Shown: positions 1 to 9,996 of the stretch, one piece after another
How positions within the stretch are numbered: the first letter of the stretch is position 1
Layout of the letters: each line of letters begins with the position of its first letter
Origin: a bacterium
GTDB taxonomy: Bacteria > Calescibacteriota > Calescibacteriia > Calescibacteriales > Calescibacteriaceae
Reading direction: 5' to 3'
DNA length: 39,281 nucleotides
Assembly: GCA_030550715.1 (NCBI GenBank)
Contig: JAUQOU010000017.1
Location: 1 to 39,281 of the forward strand
The notes under the pieces: model-generated
Told to the model about the DNA's origin: nothing
The model's input: the letters and a program-made list of their open reading frames with translations, nothing else
The model's database searches: none
Program-made: the position numbers and the translations under genes

Positions 1-1
1 A

Positions 2-1495
2 GATAGGATTATCATAGGGGATTCTGGCGTTGGCAAAACAGAAATCGCTTTGCGTGCTTCTGCTATTTGTGCCTACTCGGGAAAGCAGGTTGCATTTATT
101 GCTCCTACAACCCCCCTTGCGCTCCAGCACCACATGACTTTTAAACAGAGATTTTACGACTTTCCATTTGAAATAGCTATGCTCTCCCGCCTCACTCCCG
201 AAAAGGAAGAAAAAGAAATAATACGGAAGATCAGAGAGGGAAAAATTGATATAGTTATCGGAACTCACAAGGTTTTGAACATTCTCCCCTATTTTAAAAA
301 CCTCGGACTTCTGATAATAGACGAAGAACAGAGGTTTGGCGTATCACATAAAGAGAAGATAAATCGTATAAGAGCAACATGTGATGTGATATCGCTTACC
401 GCAACTCCTATACCGAGAACTTTGAAAATGGCTCTTTCTGGACTGAAAGATATATCTATTATAAAAACAAAACCCTTGAACAGAGGAACAATTTTCACAA
501 CTCTTATCCCAGAAAAAAATTTAAAAGATGTTATTGAGTATGAACTTGCAAGAGGGGGGCAGGTCATCTACGTCTTCCCTTTTATATCTGGACTTGAAAG
601 CATTATGTTGAAATTAGCAAAGATTTTCCCAACTTCCAGAATAAGCTCAATCCACGGTAAAATGAGACCGAAAGACATAGAAGATATAATTTTGGCTTTC
701 ATGTATGGTAAAGTAGATATTCTTGTTGCGACAAAAATTGTTGCGCTCGGACTTGATATACCTAACGCAAACACCATGGTTATTGAAAGAGCTGACCTTT
801 TCGGACTTTCAGAACTTTACCAGCTGAGGGGAAGAGTCGGAAGAGGAGATAAAGATGCGTTCTGCTATCTTGTTATTCCCGATAACATCTCTCAAAAATC
901 AAAAACAAGGATTGAATTTTTCATTGATTCTGTCAATTTTTCAGACGATAACATAGGTTTCAAGCTATCTTTGAAGGACTTGGAGATGAGAGGAGCAGGA
1001 AATATCTTTGGCAAAGAGCAAACGGGACACATATATTCTGTTGGTTTTGACTTGTATATTGAAATCTTGCAGGAAGTGATAGAGAGCATGAAAGAAAAGC
1101 TTGAACTCAAAAAAGTTGATTTTGAACCATATGTAGAGATTGACATTCCAGCTTTTATTCCCAAGTGGCTCGTAGATGATCCAATTGTGAGATTATCTTT
1201 TTACAGAGCTTTTGCTATGGCGGAAAGCGAAGATGATGTTGAAGAAATCAAAAAAGTCATTATTGAAAGATTTTCCAGAGATGAGAAGGAAATTTATCAA
1301 GAGCTTGAAAACTTCGTCAAAATCTCAAAGCTCAAAGTCCTTATGAGAAAGCTCAAAGTTTATTCCGCTATCTTCTCAAAGGATTTGAGCTATGTTGATA
1401 TAGAATCAGAGAAAGGAAAAGTGAGAATTCCTCTCCTGAACGGAATTGATGACTTTATGCAGATTATGAGAAAGTCCCTTCCAGAAAATGCGTAA
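2..1495 (+). CDS. mfd: Transcription-repair coupling factor Mfd, C-terminal part (5' end outside window)
   Basis: Frame is open from base 2: DRIIIGDSGVGKTEIALRA (Walker A), then DEEQRFGV, SLTATPIPRTL, QLRGRVGR helicase motifs and the Mfd C-terminal region. The supplied ORF start at 50 is an internal TTG. Confidence 0.96.
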   Translation, partial: DRIIIGDSGVGKTEIALRASAICAYSGKQVAFIAPTTPLALQHHMTFKQRFYDFPFEIAMLSRLTPEKEEKEIIRKIREGKIDIVIGTHKVLNILPYFKNLGLLIIDEEQRFGVSHKEKINRIRATCDVISLTATPIPRTLKMALSGLKDISIIKTKPLNRGTIFTTLIPEKNLKDVIEYELARGGQVIYVFPFISGLESIMLKLAKIFPTSRISSIHGKMRPKDIEDIILAFMYGKVDILVATKIVALGLDIPNANTMVIERADLFGLSELYQLRGRVGRGDKDAFCYLVIPDNISQKSKTRIEFFIDSVNFSDDNIGFKLSLKDLEMRGAGNIFGKEQTGHIYSVGFDLYIEILQEVIESMKEKLELKKVDFEPYVEIDIPAFIPKWLVDDPIVRLSFYRAFAMAESEDDVEEIKKVIIERFSRDEKEIYQELENFVKISKLKVLMRKLKVYSAIFSKDLSYVDIESEKGKVRIPLLNGIDDFMQIMRKSLPENA

Positions 1496-1706
1496 TTTCA
1501 AAATCTGGTTTAAATAAATGAAACAACCCAAGTTGCTAGTTTTTTTGCAAAAATTGGGAAAAATTTTTTATAATCCTTAAAAAAGCATGGGAAATCAAAT
1601 GAAGTTAGTAAAAAACTTGGGTTAAATGAAACAAATTTTGTTTGTTTTTAGTAAAGTAAAATAAAAAAAGCATATCTTGTAAAGAGTTGAGAGGAGGTGT
1701 TTTGGA

Positions 1707-3314
1707 ATGCTTTTTGAACTTTTGCTTTTGAACCTTTCAACCCAAAATATATATCATGGCAATCTTAAAAATTATTCGTTTCAAAACACGCAGAATCTTA
1801 TTCAATTAGTGCAAAGCGATGAAAATGAAAACGAGCAAGGTGAAGGAGAAGGTAAATCCGAAGGAGGAAACGAAGATGAAGAAAGTATAGAAAAAATTCT
1901 TGAAGAACAGCAGAATCAGGAAGAGGAAGAGGAGTTTGCTACCCCATACAACTTTGCCGAAGAGCAAGAGATTCCTGAGATGTTCAAAATAAACGGTTAT
2001 TTCAGGACAAGATTTTTCTTCTTCTCCAATCTACCGCACATTCCTGAAAAGGATGGATATTTCAATCCGAATTATGTTCAGTCAAGAGTGAGGTTAGACC
2101 CATCACTGAAAATATCACCGACTCTATCTCTTTACGGACAGGTTGATGTTCTTGACGATGTTGTATGGGGAGAGGGTATAAATGGTTTCACGCAGGGAGA
2201 AATTCTGTGCGACAGATACAATGAAGGAAGAAACTTCGCAAGCTGTTCAGGAATTTCAAGAATTTTTGCTTTGAAGAGATTTTGGGGAGAGATAGGAAGT
2301 ATCTTGACTTTGCCTATAAGCTTATCTGTTGGTCGTCAGCCGGTTCATTACGGACTTGGAATATTTTTCAACGACGGGAACGGTTTCAGAAATTTATGGG
2401 ATGACGCTCATTTTGGAAGCACAAGAGATAGAATATCGCTCGGAATAAAACCGACTGATAAATTCAAATTTGATTTAGGTTTTGACTTCCTGATGTCTGA
2501 AATAGGACAGCTAAAAGAGAACCTTGTCGACCCTTTTATTGTACCTACGATAAAAGGAGACAGAGTAGAGTTCTCTCTGTATAGCGGTGCTATATACTCA
2601 ACCTCAAAAAGTACAGAATTATACTTCGTTTTACCGTATATCAACTTCAGAATTTTGAGCGAACTTGAACTTGCGTTTGAGGGTAACCTCCTCACAGGGA
2701 AAACAAATCTTATCCCTGTTTTGGGGAACTTTTCAAGGTACTCTGTATCAGCATGGAACCTAGCAGGGCGACTGAAATGGGAAACGGGACTTATAAAACT
2801 GATTTTAGATGGCGGTTATGCGAGCGGAGACGATAATCCCAGAGATGATAAAGTAAAATCAATCCCTATACATCCCGATTACAACGCGGGATTTATTCTC
2901 TTTGAAGATGTTATGGCGAGGTATACTGCAAAGTTCGGAGGAAATATTGACAAGCTTTTTGGTAGCGGGGGAGAGTATTTTGCAACTCGTGGAGGGGTAA
3001 AAGGTGCTTGGTTTGTCATGCCTACGATCGGTCTGTTCCCGTTTGAAGCTATCGGGACTTATTTATCTGTTATGTCCGCTTTTTCTAATCAGAATACACT
3101 TATTGACCCGGTTTCTGGACAGCCGGCTTTTGGGAGAACCGCCAAAAAAGGTCTCCTTGGAGTTGAGATAGATTGGGCTTTGAAAGTTGGTATAGAGAAT
3201 TTTGAGTTTGGAACTCAGCTCGGATATTTGATTGTTGGTGATGCTCTGAAATCTGCACTACCGCAAAGTAAGAATACATTCAAAGCTCAGTTGAGGTTCA
3301 CCTATCTTTTCTGA
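1707..3314 (+). CDS. Outer-membrane beta-barrel protein, TIGR04551-like, with acidic low-complexity N-terminal region
   Basis: RBS-like gaggaggtg upstream of ATG; GYFRTRFFFFSNLPHIPEKDGYFNPNYVQSRVRLDPSLKIS...LYGQVDVLDDVVWG; alternating amphipathic strands; C-terminal aromatic (RFTYLF). Confidence 0.65.
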   Translation: MLFELLLLNLSTQNIYHGNLKNYSFQNTQNLIQLVQSDENENEQGEGEGKSEGGNEDEESIEKILEEQQNQEEEEEFATPYNFAEEQEIPEMFKINGYFRTRFFFFSNLPHIPEKDGYFNPNYVQSRVRLDPSLKISPTLSLYGQVDVLDDVVWGEGINGFTQGEILCDRYNEGRNFASCSGISRIFALKRFWGEIGSILTLPISLSVGRQPVHYGLGIFFNDGNGFRNLWDDAHFGSTRDRISLGIKPTDKFKFDLGFDFLMSEIGQLKENLVDPFIVPTIKGDRVEFSLYSGAIYSTSKSTELYFVLPYINFRILSELELAFEGNLLTGKTNLIPVLGNFSRYSVSAWNLAGRLKWETGLIKLILDGGYASGDDNPRDDKVKSIPIHPDYNAGFILFEDVMARYTAKFGGNIDKLFGSGGEYFATRGGVKGAWFVMPTIGLFPFEAIGTYLSVMSAFSNQNTLIDPVSGQPAFGRTAKKGLLGVEIDWALKVGIENFEFGTQLGYLIVGDALKSALPQSKNTFKAQLRFTYLF

Positions 3315-3350
3315 TTTTTCAAATATAGATTAGCAAACACTTTTTCACAG

Positions 3351-3746
3351 ATGAATAAAATCATTGAGGTTAAAAAGGTCTTTGTTTATGATGAGGATGG
3401 AATTTTCAAAGATGTTCCTCTCAAAAGGTATGAAGCAGTATTTTCTCTATTTCTCACAAGAGATGAGAAAATTTCTTTCTTGATTTACGGAAAAATTCCA
3501 GAAAAGGTAAAGAGTATTTTGGAAAATGTTGGATTCAAAACTGATTTGAGGAGGAATTTTTGTGGAGTATCCCTTTATGTTTATGTAGATGAGACAAAAA
3601 AATTGAATTTTCCGCGCGGGGATGAGATTTGCATTTTTCCTAACTCTCTTATTGTGATGAAGTCGCATCACAGAATTTTTTCTCTTCTGTGCTGTGAAAA
3701 AGAACTGTACGGAGATAAAGAGGTTCTGGATTTTTTTCTGCTCTGA
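3351..3746 (+). CDS. Hypothetical protein, 131 aa
   Basis: Intact ORF starting ATG between two confident genes; no recognised domain. Confidence 0.5.
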   Translation: MNKIIEVKKVFVYDEDGIFKDVPLKRYEAVFSLFLTRDEKISFLIYGKIPEKVKSILENVGFKTDLRRNFCGVSLYVYVDETKKLNFPRGDEICIFPNSLIVMKSHHRIFSLLCCEKELYGDKEVLDFFLL

Positions 3747-3748
3747 TA

Positions 3749-4645
3749 TTATTTTATAAAACTTCCTACAAGTGAGCTTGACAGAAGCGTCCACCCATCT
3801 GCTACGACAAAAGCTATAAGTTTGAAGGGAACCGAAAGTATTATAGGCGGAACCATTATCATTCCCATAGCCATAAGTATTGATGCAATAACAATATCAA
3901 TGATTATAAAAGGAATATATATCAAAAATCCTATTTCAAATCCTTTTTTTATTTCAGATATGATAAATGCTGGAATCAGAACATCTGCTGAAATTTCTGA
4001 TGGAGAAGATGGTCTTCCTTTTCCTGCTATTTTCAGAAAAACATCAAGCTCTTTCTCTCCTACCTGTTTCAGCATGAATTTTTTGAACGGCTCAAAAGCC
4101 CTTGATATGAACTCTATTTCTTCAATCTTACCCTCTGAGTAAGGTTTGAATGCGTTTGAATAACTTTCTTGAAGAGCAGGTTTCATTATAAAAATAGAGA
4201 GAAATAATGCTAATCCTATAAGTACTTGGTTTGGAGGAACCTGAACAATGCCTATTGCCTGCCTCAAAAGGAAAAGGACTATAACTATTCTTGTGAAGGA
4301 GGTCATAAGTATAAGTAGTGATGGAGCAAGTGTCAGTATTGTGAGGAGGAGAACTATCCTTATTGAGTTTATAAATCCTTCTCTGCCTTCTCCTATCTGA
4401 ATTGTTATAGGAGGAATTGGTGGAGTAGGAGTGGTTGGTTTGGAAGGAGCGCGTGGGGGAGAAAGTTCTTTTTGCCTGTTCTCCTCCGCAAAAGCCAGAT
4501 GAGAAAAACCAAAATTTTTAAATTTATTCTCAAATTCGTAAGGCAGAAATCCAATGAAGATAAATGCTAAAAATAAATTTATCACGATTTTTGTTGGAGC
4601 TCTGAGCTCAGAACACTTAACCAGACCTGCAAAGGTTTTATTCAT
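3749..4645 (-). CDS. fliP: Flagellar biosynthesis protein FliP
   Basis: TRIVIVLFLLRQAIGIVQVPPNQVLIGLALFL, SADVLIPAFIISEIKKGFEIGFLIYIPFIIIDIVIASILMAMGMIMVPPIILSVPFKLIAFVVADGW; N-terminal hydrophobic segment plus proline-rich linker. Confidence 0.96.
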   Translation of the reverse strand: MNKTFAGLVKCSELRAPTKIVINLFLAFIFIGFLPYEFENKFKNFGFSHLAFAEENRQKELSPPRAPSKPTTPTPPIPPITIQIGEGREGFINSIRIVLLLTILTLAPSLLILMTSFTRIVIVLFLLRQAIGIVQVPPNQVLIGLALFLSIFIMKPALQESYSNAFKPYSEGKIEEIEFISRAFEPFKKFMLKQVGEKELDVFLKIAGKGRPSSPSEISADVLIPAFIISEIKKGFEIGFLIYIPFIIIDIVIASILMAMGMIMVPPIILSVPFKLIAFVVADGWTLLSSSLVGSFIK

Positions 4646-4757
4646 CAGAAGAAATTTTAAAAAAATCTAACGGAGAGAAAATAGAAGGAGAAATAGAAAT
4701 AGCAAAAGAAGTTATAGAGATTTATGTGGAAATCCTAAAAGAATACGGCAAATAAAT
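4646..4757 (+). pseudogene. Possible C-terminal remnant of an unknown gene (SSEEILKKSNGEKIEGEIEIAKEVIEIYVEILKEYGK*)
   Basis: Short coding-like stretch without start codon or RBS, directly upstream of divergent fliP. Confidence 0.2.
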
Positions 4758-4990
4758 ACCGACTTATTCCTCCAGATTGTAAGAAACCATTTAGTTAATA
4801 AGGGCAATTGAGCCAATCATATTTTAAATACCTATTCTCGGTTTCCGAAGCTGTGCGATCTTATAATTCGTTGAAAACTCACATATAATCTGAATTTTCG
4901 CTCACTTAATTTATCTCCGCTTTGAAAAGTTAAGGGCAATTAATTCAGAATATTACCAATTGTGAATAAAATAATATTACATACTTATGT

Positions 4991-5995
4991 ATGTATTCGG
5001 TAGCGGTAGTAGGAGCGACTGGACTTGTCGGAAGAGAAATGATAAAAACCTTGGAGCAGAGAAATTTTCCCGTGAAAGAACTGAGACTTTTTGCATCGGA
5101 AAGGTCAGAAGGCGAAGAATTAGAATTCAAGGGAGAAAAGATAAAAGTCAGAGCTCTTAAAGAAAACGGTGATTTCAAAGGAATACACATAGCTCTTTTT
5201 TCTGCTGGCTCAACGGTAAGCGGAATATTCGCCCCACTTTTCGCAAAAAACGGAGCAATAGTCATAGATAACTCTTCAAGATGGCGAATGGACCCAGAAG
5301 TTCCCCTGATAGTCCCAGAGGTCAATCCTCACAGAATAAACGACATCAAAAAAGGAATAATCGCTAATCCCAATTGTTCAACTATACAACTTGTTGTTGC
5401 TCTGAAACCTATTCACGATGCTTTTTATGTGAAAAAAGTTTCCGTTGCTACCTACCAATCTGTTTCCGGTGCCGGAAAAAAAGCTATTGACGAGCTCACC
5501 GAAAGTACTGTTTCCCATCTTGAAGGAAAAGATACAGTTCCCGGTGTCTTCCCAAAAAAAATAGCGTTCAACCTCATTCCGAGAATAGGCAAAGTGTTAG
5601 ATAATGGCTTCACCGAAGAGGAGATGAAGATGGTGAATGAGACAAAAAAGATAATGGAAGCAGACATAAAGGTTAATGTCACATGTGTTAGAGTTCCTGT
5701 TTATGTATGCCATTCAGAAGTCGTATACGCCGAGCTTCAAAGAGATTTCACTCCTTCTGATATAGAAAGGGTCTTGAGCTCCGCAAAAGGAATAACTCTT
5801 ATGAATAATACCAGAGAAGACATTTATCCGACTCCCGACGAGTTAAGCGGAACAGATGCTGTTTTTGTCGGAAGAATAAGAAAAACAGAGACAGGCGAAC
5901 TCGCTATGTGGGTTGTTGCAGATAACCTGAGAAAAGGAGCTGCTCTCAATGCTGTGCAAATAGCAGAACTTATCCATCAAAAAAATATAATCTGA
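4991..5995 (+). CDS. asd: Aspartate-semialdehyde dehydrogenase
   Basis: VAVVGATGLVGREMIKTLEQRNFPVKELRLFASERSEG; IVPEVNPHRI..KKGIIANPNCSTIQLVVALKPIHDAF. Confidence 0.96.
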   Translation: MYSVAVVGATGLVGREMIKTLEQRNFPVKELRLFASERSEGEELEFKGEKIKVRALKENGDFKGIHIALFSAGSTVSGIFAPLFAKNGAIVIDNSSRWRMDPEVPLIVPEVNPHRINDIKKGIIANPNCSTIQLVVALKPIHDAFYVKKVSVATYQSVSGAGKKAIDELTESTVSHLEGKDTVPGVFPKKIAFNLIPRIGKVLDNGFTEEEMKMVNETKKIMEADIKVNVTCVRVPVYVCHSEVVYAELQRDFTPSDIERVLSSAKGITLMNNTREDIYPTPDELSGTDAVFVGRIRKTETGELAMWVVADNLRKGAALNAVQIAELIHQKNII

Positions 5996-7093
5996 AAAAT
6001 TTCACTTTTTGTTGAAATCTTTGTTTCTCTGTTTCAAATTAAAAGCAATGCTTTGCTTTTCATCTCCCTTCCCGCATGTAAAAAGAGAGAAACCACTCAG
6101 ACCATTGAGGAAAAGAAAATAGTTGAAAAAACTATGTCAAATATCAGCTTCCAGAAGATGTATCACAGCTCAAAAAAGAAGATATGTCAGGAGTTATGAC
6201 TGCAAGATTTCGGACAGGTAGGATTATAACAGCAAGAGCACCGAGAATCTCGGAAAGACAAAAATCTCAAATAGAATTTCAGAAAGAGCTTACTTTTGTT
6301 GAAGTAGGAGGTAAAATTTTTGCTTTTGCAGAGCTTCCACCTGCAAACGGTGAATGGTAGGTTTGAATGAGGTTTTTCGCAAGAGGAGTTACAATTGTTG
6401 AAGCAAGCGGGAAAGTGAAAGTAGATGAATTTACAGCAGAGATTGATATAACTGGTTGGGTTCTTGTAGAATTTCCTGATACAGACGGAGATGGGGCTAA
6501 TAACATAAAAGAAATTCTTGCAGGAAAAGACCCGCTGAATGAAAGAGATTGTCCTTCTCCACATGTGTGGTACATAGATCAAGATGGAGATGAATATGGG
6601 AAAACCCGAGCAGTTCAGTTCAATCTTGCTCAACTTCTTCTGGTTATGTTAGTAATAACGACGATAACTGTAATGGTGTAGTTGAGAGAGTAGAGCTTGC
6701 TCCAAAGAATCTGATATGCTCTTTTGTTTCAACAGATACAGTAGGATTGAGGTGGCAAGATAATTCTCCGAACGAGAGCGAATTTGTGGTTCAGGTATCA
6801 ACGAATTCATCGTTTTCTTCAATTTTGATACAGGTGATTTTCTCGCAGAACGCTACTGTAAGGATATATAACAGGTTTGAACTGGGATACGACCTACTAT
6901 TTCAGGGTATATCAGTACAGCCCAAACAGATTATTCAGCAGTTGTGATTGCAAAGACATCGCCATCTCCATACTTTGAAGGAGCGGTGCAAATTGCTTTG
7001 GGTTATTCTCATACCCGTGTAGTGAAAACAGATGGTTCTTTGTGGTTTTGGGGATATAATGGGTCAGGTCAGCTTGGAGATGGAAACGCTTGA
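5996..7093 (+). pseudogene. Decayed lipoprotein gene with MopE-like, FN3 and RCC1 segments (multiple frameshifts and stops)
   Basis: Different frames give FISLPACKKRE (lipobox, Cys at 6077-6079), FPDTDGDGANNIKEILAGKDPLNERDC, WYIDQDGDEYG, YVSNNDDNCNG, FN3-like VGLRWQDNSPNESEFVVQV, and an RCC1 repeat [32 protein letters not shown] at 6983-7093. Confidence 0.8.
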
Positions 7094-7373
7094 AAGGAGT
7101 ATCTGCTTCGCGTTGTTTTAGGAATTTTGTTATTACCTTCGCCTGTTTTCAGACCTGATATTGTTTCTGATAATTTTGCGGGTGATTTTGTAAGTAAAGA
7201 AGTTGTCTCTTACGGTTGTTCTTCATATCACTCTTTGTTTGTTATTTTAATTTTAGTTGTTCCAGCTTTTGTTGTGAGGAGGAAGTTTTTCGGTCGCCAA
7301 AAATCAAAGGTAATGATGCTTTTTGGCAAAAAATCTCTGCAAATCAAGAATAATTAAGATTTAAATTTAAGGT

Positions 7374-7901
7374 GTGTCCAAGGTGAAAGACATAAGAGTT
7401 GGAGAAATTTTGCTTTTTTGTGCTTTTATAGTTTTTACAAACATAGCGGTTTTGAACGCAGAAACAAACCAGACTAAAAGAGAAGTCCCTTTTACACTTG
7501 AAGATAGAGACAGAATAATCAGAATAGAAACAAAACTCTCTGAGATGGAAAAGAGATTTAATGAGAGATTTGAACAGATAGATAAAAGGTTTGAAGATAT
7601 TAACAAAAGGTTTGATCAGATGATGACTTTTATGTGGATTTTGGCAAGTGTGTTTGCTGGAATAGTAGCTGTCACAATTTCCTTTGCTATATGGGATAGA
7701 AGGACCATGATAAGACCATTTGAAGAGAAAGTCAAAAAAATTGAAAAAGAAATTGCGACTCACGAAGAAAAAATAAAATCTTCCGAAAAGGAAATTATGG
7801 AGAGCAAAGAGAAGTTGTCAAATTTGATTTCTGCTCTGAAAGACCTTGCGAAAGATGACGAAAAACTTGCGGAAATACTCAAAAAATTCAATCTATTGTG
7901 A
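7374..7901 (+). CDS. Small membrane protein with coiled-coil regions (175 aa)
   Basis: Heptad-rich MEKRFNERFEQIDKRFEDINKRFDQM, then TM segment MWILASVFAGIVAVTISFAIWD, then a charged coiled coil. Confidence 0.6.
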   Translation: MSKVKDIRVGEILLFCAFIVFTNIAVLNAETNQTKREVPFTLEDRDRIIRIETKLSEMEKRFNERFEQIDKRFEDINKRFDQMMTFMWILASVFAGIVAVTISFAIWDRRTMIRPFEEKVKKIEKEIATHEEKIKSSEKEIMESKEKLSNLISALKDLAKDDEKLAEILKKFNLL

Positions 7902-7989
7902 GTTATTTTTTTAATGTTTTGATTAGTTTTCATTATGTCAAGAAAATCGAAACTATTACTGGATTGTTTTGTATTTATTAATTTGTTTT

Positions 7990-9978
7990 TTATCTTTCAG
8001 ATAGCCATTTTCTTATGAGGTTTATGACTAAATCTTTATTTGTTCTTATGACATCTTTTGCGATTTCAACAGCTCTTTCAATTTCTTCTTCTGGTATAGC
8101 CGGTGGTGGAGCAACTTCTATTTCAGGTATCTGAATAAGAGGTGGAGGAGTTATCTCTATTTTTGGAAGCTCTACCTCCTCTTTTGGCGGAGGCGGAGGT
8201 GGTGGGGGTGGAGCTACTTCCTCTGGCGGGGGGGCTATTTCTTCAACTATAACCTCTTCTGGTGGTGGAGGCGGAGGAGCTACTTCTTCTCTCCGGGGCG
8301 GAGGCGGAGGTGGTGGAGGTGGGGCTACTTCCTCTGGTGGCGGTGGTGGGGGTGGAGTTATTACTATCTGCGGTACAGGCGGAGGGACTACTTCAACAAA
8401 TGCAGGCGGAGGAACGACCTCCTCAACCTTTACTTCCGGTGGGGTGATTGCTACTTCTGGTGGGGGCGGGGGTGGCTGAACCTCAACAATAACGGGGACT
8501 TCAACTTTCTCCGCAGGAGCTTTCTCAAACTTCGGAATTACAACCTCTACCTCCTGCGGTAATCTCCTCTCAAAAAGTTTTTTGAATATCAGATAGAGTG
8601 AGATGAAAAATCCTATTGCCGCTATCGCAATCCATTTGTACATGCTTGCCCTCTCCTTAGATACCTCTGAAAGCTGCAGCATAGCCAATCTTTCCGCATA
8701 TCTTAAAGAACCTTCAAACGGTACCGAAACAACAGATATCTGGTCCCCCCTTGCTTGCACTATTCCTACTGCTGACTCTACAAAACTTCTTATCTTTTCA
8801 AGCTCATCGTCTGGAAGCGGAATAAATCTTATGAATGGTTTTCCATCTCTCCACTCAACTTCATACTGCCCATCTACCATCACTGCTACAGAAATTCTTT
8901 TCAGATCTCCTACCTCTTCTTCAACATGTTCAACTATCTTTGATATTTCATAATTTCTTATCCTTTCGTTTCTTTCGTATTCAGATTTTCCGGGAAGTGG
9001 TTCAATTCCAATTTCTGGTGGGACGTTCTGCCTTGTTCCGGGGGGACCAACCGGAACCGCTCCGACTCCCTTAAATCTTTCTTCTATGGTCTGTTCGCTT
9101 CTTACTGCGGTTTCGGCTGGGTCATACCTTTCAGATACTCTTTTTACTTTTGTGAAATCAAGGTCAGCATCAACCTTTACTGCTACTTTTCCAGCTCCTA
9201 CGCTTTTTTCAAGTAGTTCGGTGAGTTTATCCTCTAAATTTCTTTCAAACTGCCTTTCAAGTTCAAGTTGTCCCTGAGTTGCTTCAACTGCTGTCAATCC
9301 CTCATCTTCTTTCTTCGGGTTCAGCATTCTACCTCTCTGATCAACAACGGTTACATTTTCTGGTTTCAGACCTTCAACTGCGAACGATACAAGGTGAATT
9401 ATTCCTTTTACTGATGCGGGGGAAATTGAGCATCCGGGTGTTAGCCACAGCATAACAGATGCGGTGGGTTCTTTTTGTTCTTCTGTGAAAAGTTTCTTTT
9501 CTGGAATTACTATATGCACTCTCGCATTTTCAACACAGTTTATTTTCATTATTGTTCTTTCAAGTTCATTTTGAATTGCTCTCTGATAATTTACTCTTTG
9601 CATAAACTCAGTGAGCCCAAACTTTGGTTTCTCAAATATTTCAAGTCCTGCTCTTTCCTGTGGAAGACCTTTGGTCGCTAATGTGTTTCTTATATCTGGA
9701 ACAAGCTCTTTGGGGACAAAAATTGTATCTGCTGTGTCTGAAAGTTTGTAAGGTATTTTCATTCTTTCAAGTTCATCTATTATTCTTGATACGTCTTGAG
9801 ATTTAAGGTCTGTATAAAGGACATCCCATTTTATTTCCTGTTTTTTTGAAGCTGTCATCTGATAAATGAAAATTCCTATTCCGCTTATGAGGAATATTGC
9901 TGCTATTCCAATGAGGACCGGCAGAGGGATTCTTCTTATTGATTCTCCTATCTGTCTTAAAATGTCTTGTGCTCTCAT
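7990..9978 (-). CDS. fliF: Flagellar M-ring protein FliF with expanded proline-rich cytoplasmic linker
   Basis: TM1, WDVLYTDLKSQDVSRIIDELERMKIPYKL, GLPQERAGLEIFEKPKFGLTEFMQRVNYQRAIQNELERTIMKINCVENARVHIVIPE, TM2 near residue 450, C-terminal helix RAVEIAKDVIRTNKDLVINLIRKWLSER. Confidence 0.96.
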   Translation of the reverse strand: MRAQDILRQIGESIRRIPLPVLIGIAAIFLISGIGIFIYQMTASKKQEIKWDVLYTDLKSQDVSRIIDELERMKIPYKLSDTADTIFVPKELVPDIRNTLATKGLPQERAGLEIFEKPKFGLTEFMQRVNYQRAIQNELERTIMKINCVENARVHIVIPEKKLFTEEQKEPTASVMLWLTPGCSISPASVKGIIHLVSFAVEGLKPENVTVVDQRGRMLNPKKEDEGLTAVEATQGQLELERQFERNLEDKLTELLEKSVGAGKVAVKVDADLDFTKVKRVSERYDPAETAVRSEQTIEERFKGVGAVPVGPPGTRQNVPPEIGIEPLPGKSEYERNERIRNYEISKIVEHVEEEVGDLKRISVAVMVDGQYEVEWRDGKPFIRFIPLPDDELEKIRSFVESAVGIVQARGDQISVVSVPFEGSLRYAERLAMLQLSEVSKERASMYKWIAIAAIGFFISLYLIFKKLFERRLPQEVEVVIPKFEKAPAEKVEVPVIVEVQPPPPPPEVAITPPEVKVEEVVPPPAFVEVVPPPVPQIVITPPPPPPPEEVAPPPPPPPPPRREEVAPPPPPPEEVIVEEIAPPPEEVAPPPPPPPPPKEEVELPKIEITPPPLIQIPEIEVAPPPAIPEEEIERAVEIAKDVIRTNKDLVINLIRKWLSER

Positions 9979-9996
9979 TTTTTTATTCCTTAATTT

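Noticed and set aside
8150-8490. GGTGG-rich DNA as a possible tandem repeat or G-quadruplex array
   Set aside because: Fully explained as polyproline codons in fliF; spacing is not a regular repeat unit.
8262-9074. Plus-strand ORFs at 8262-8447, 8603-8953 and 8835-9074
   Set aside because: Antisense to fliF; their Val/Leu/Gly-rich content is the reverse reading of Pro/Glu codons.
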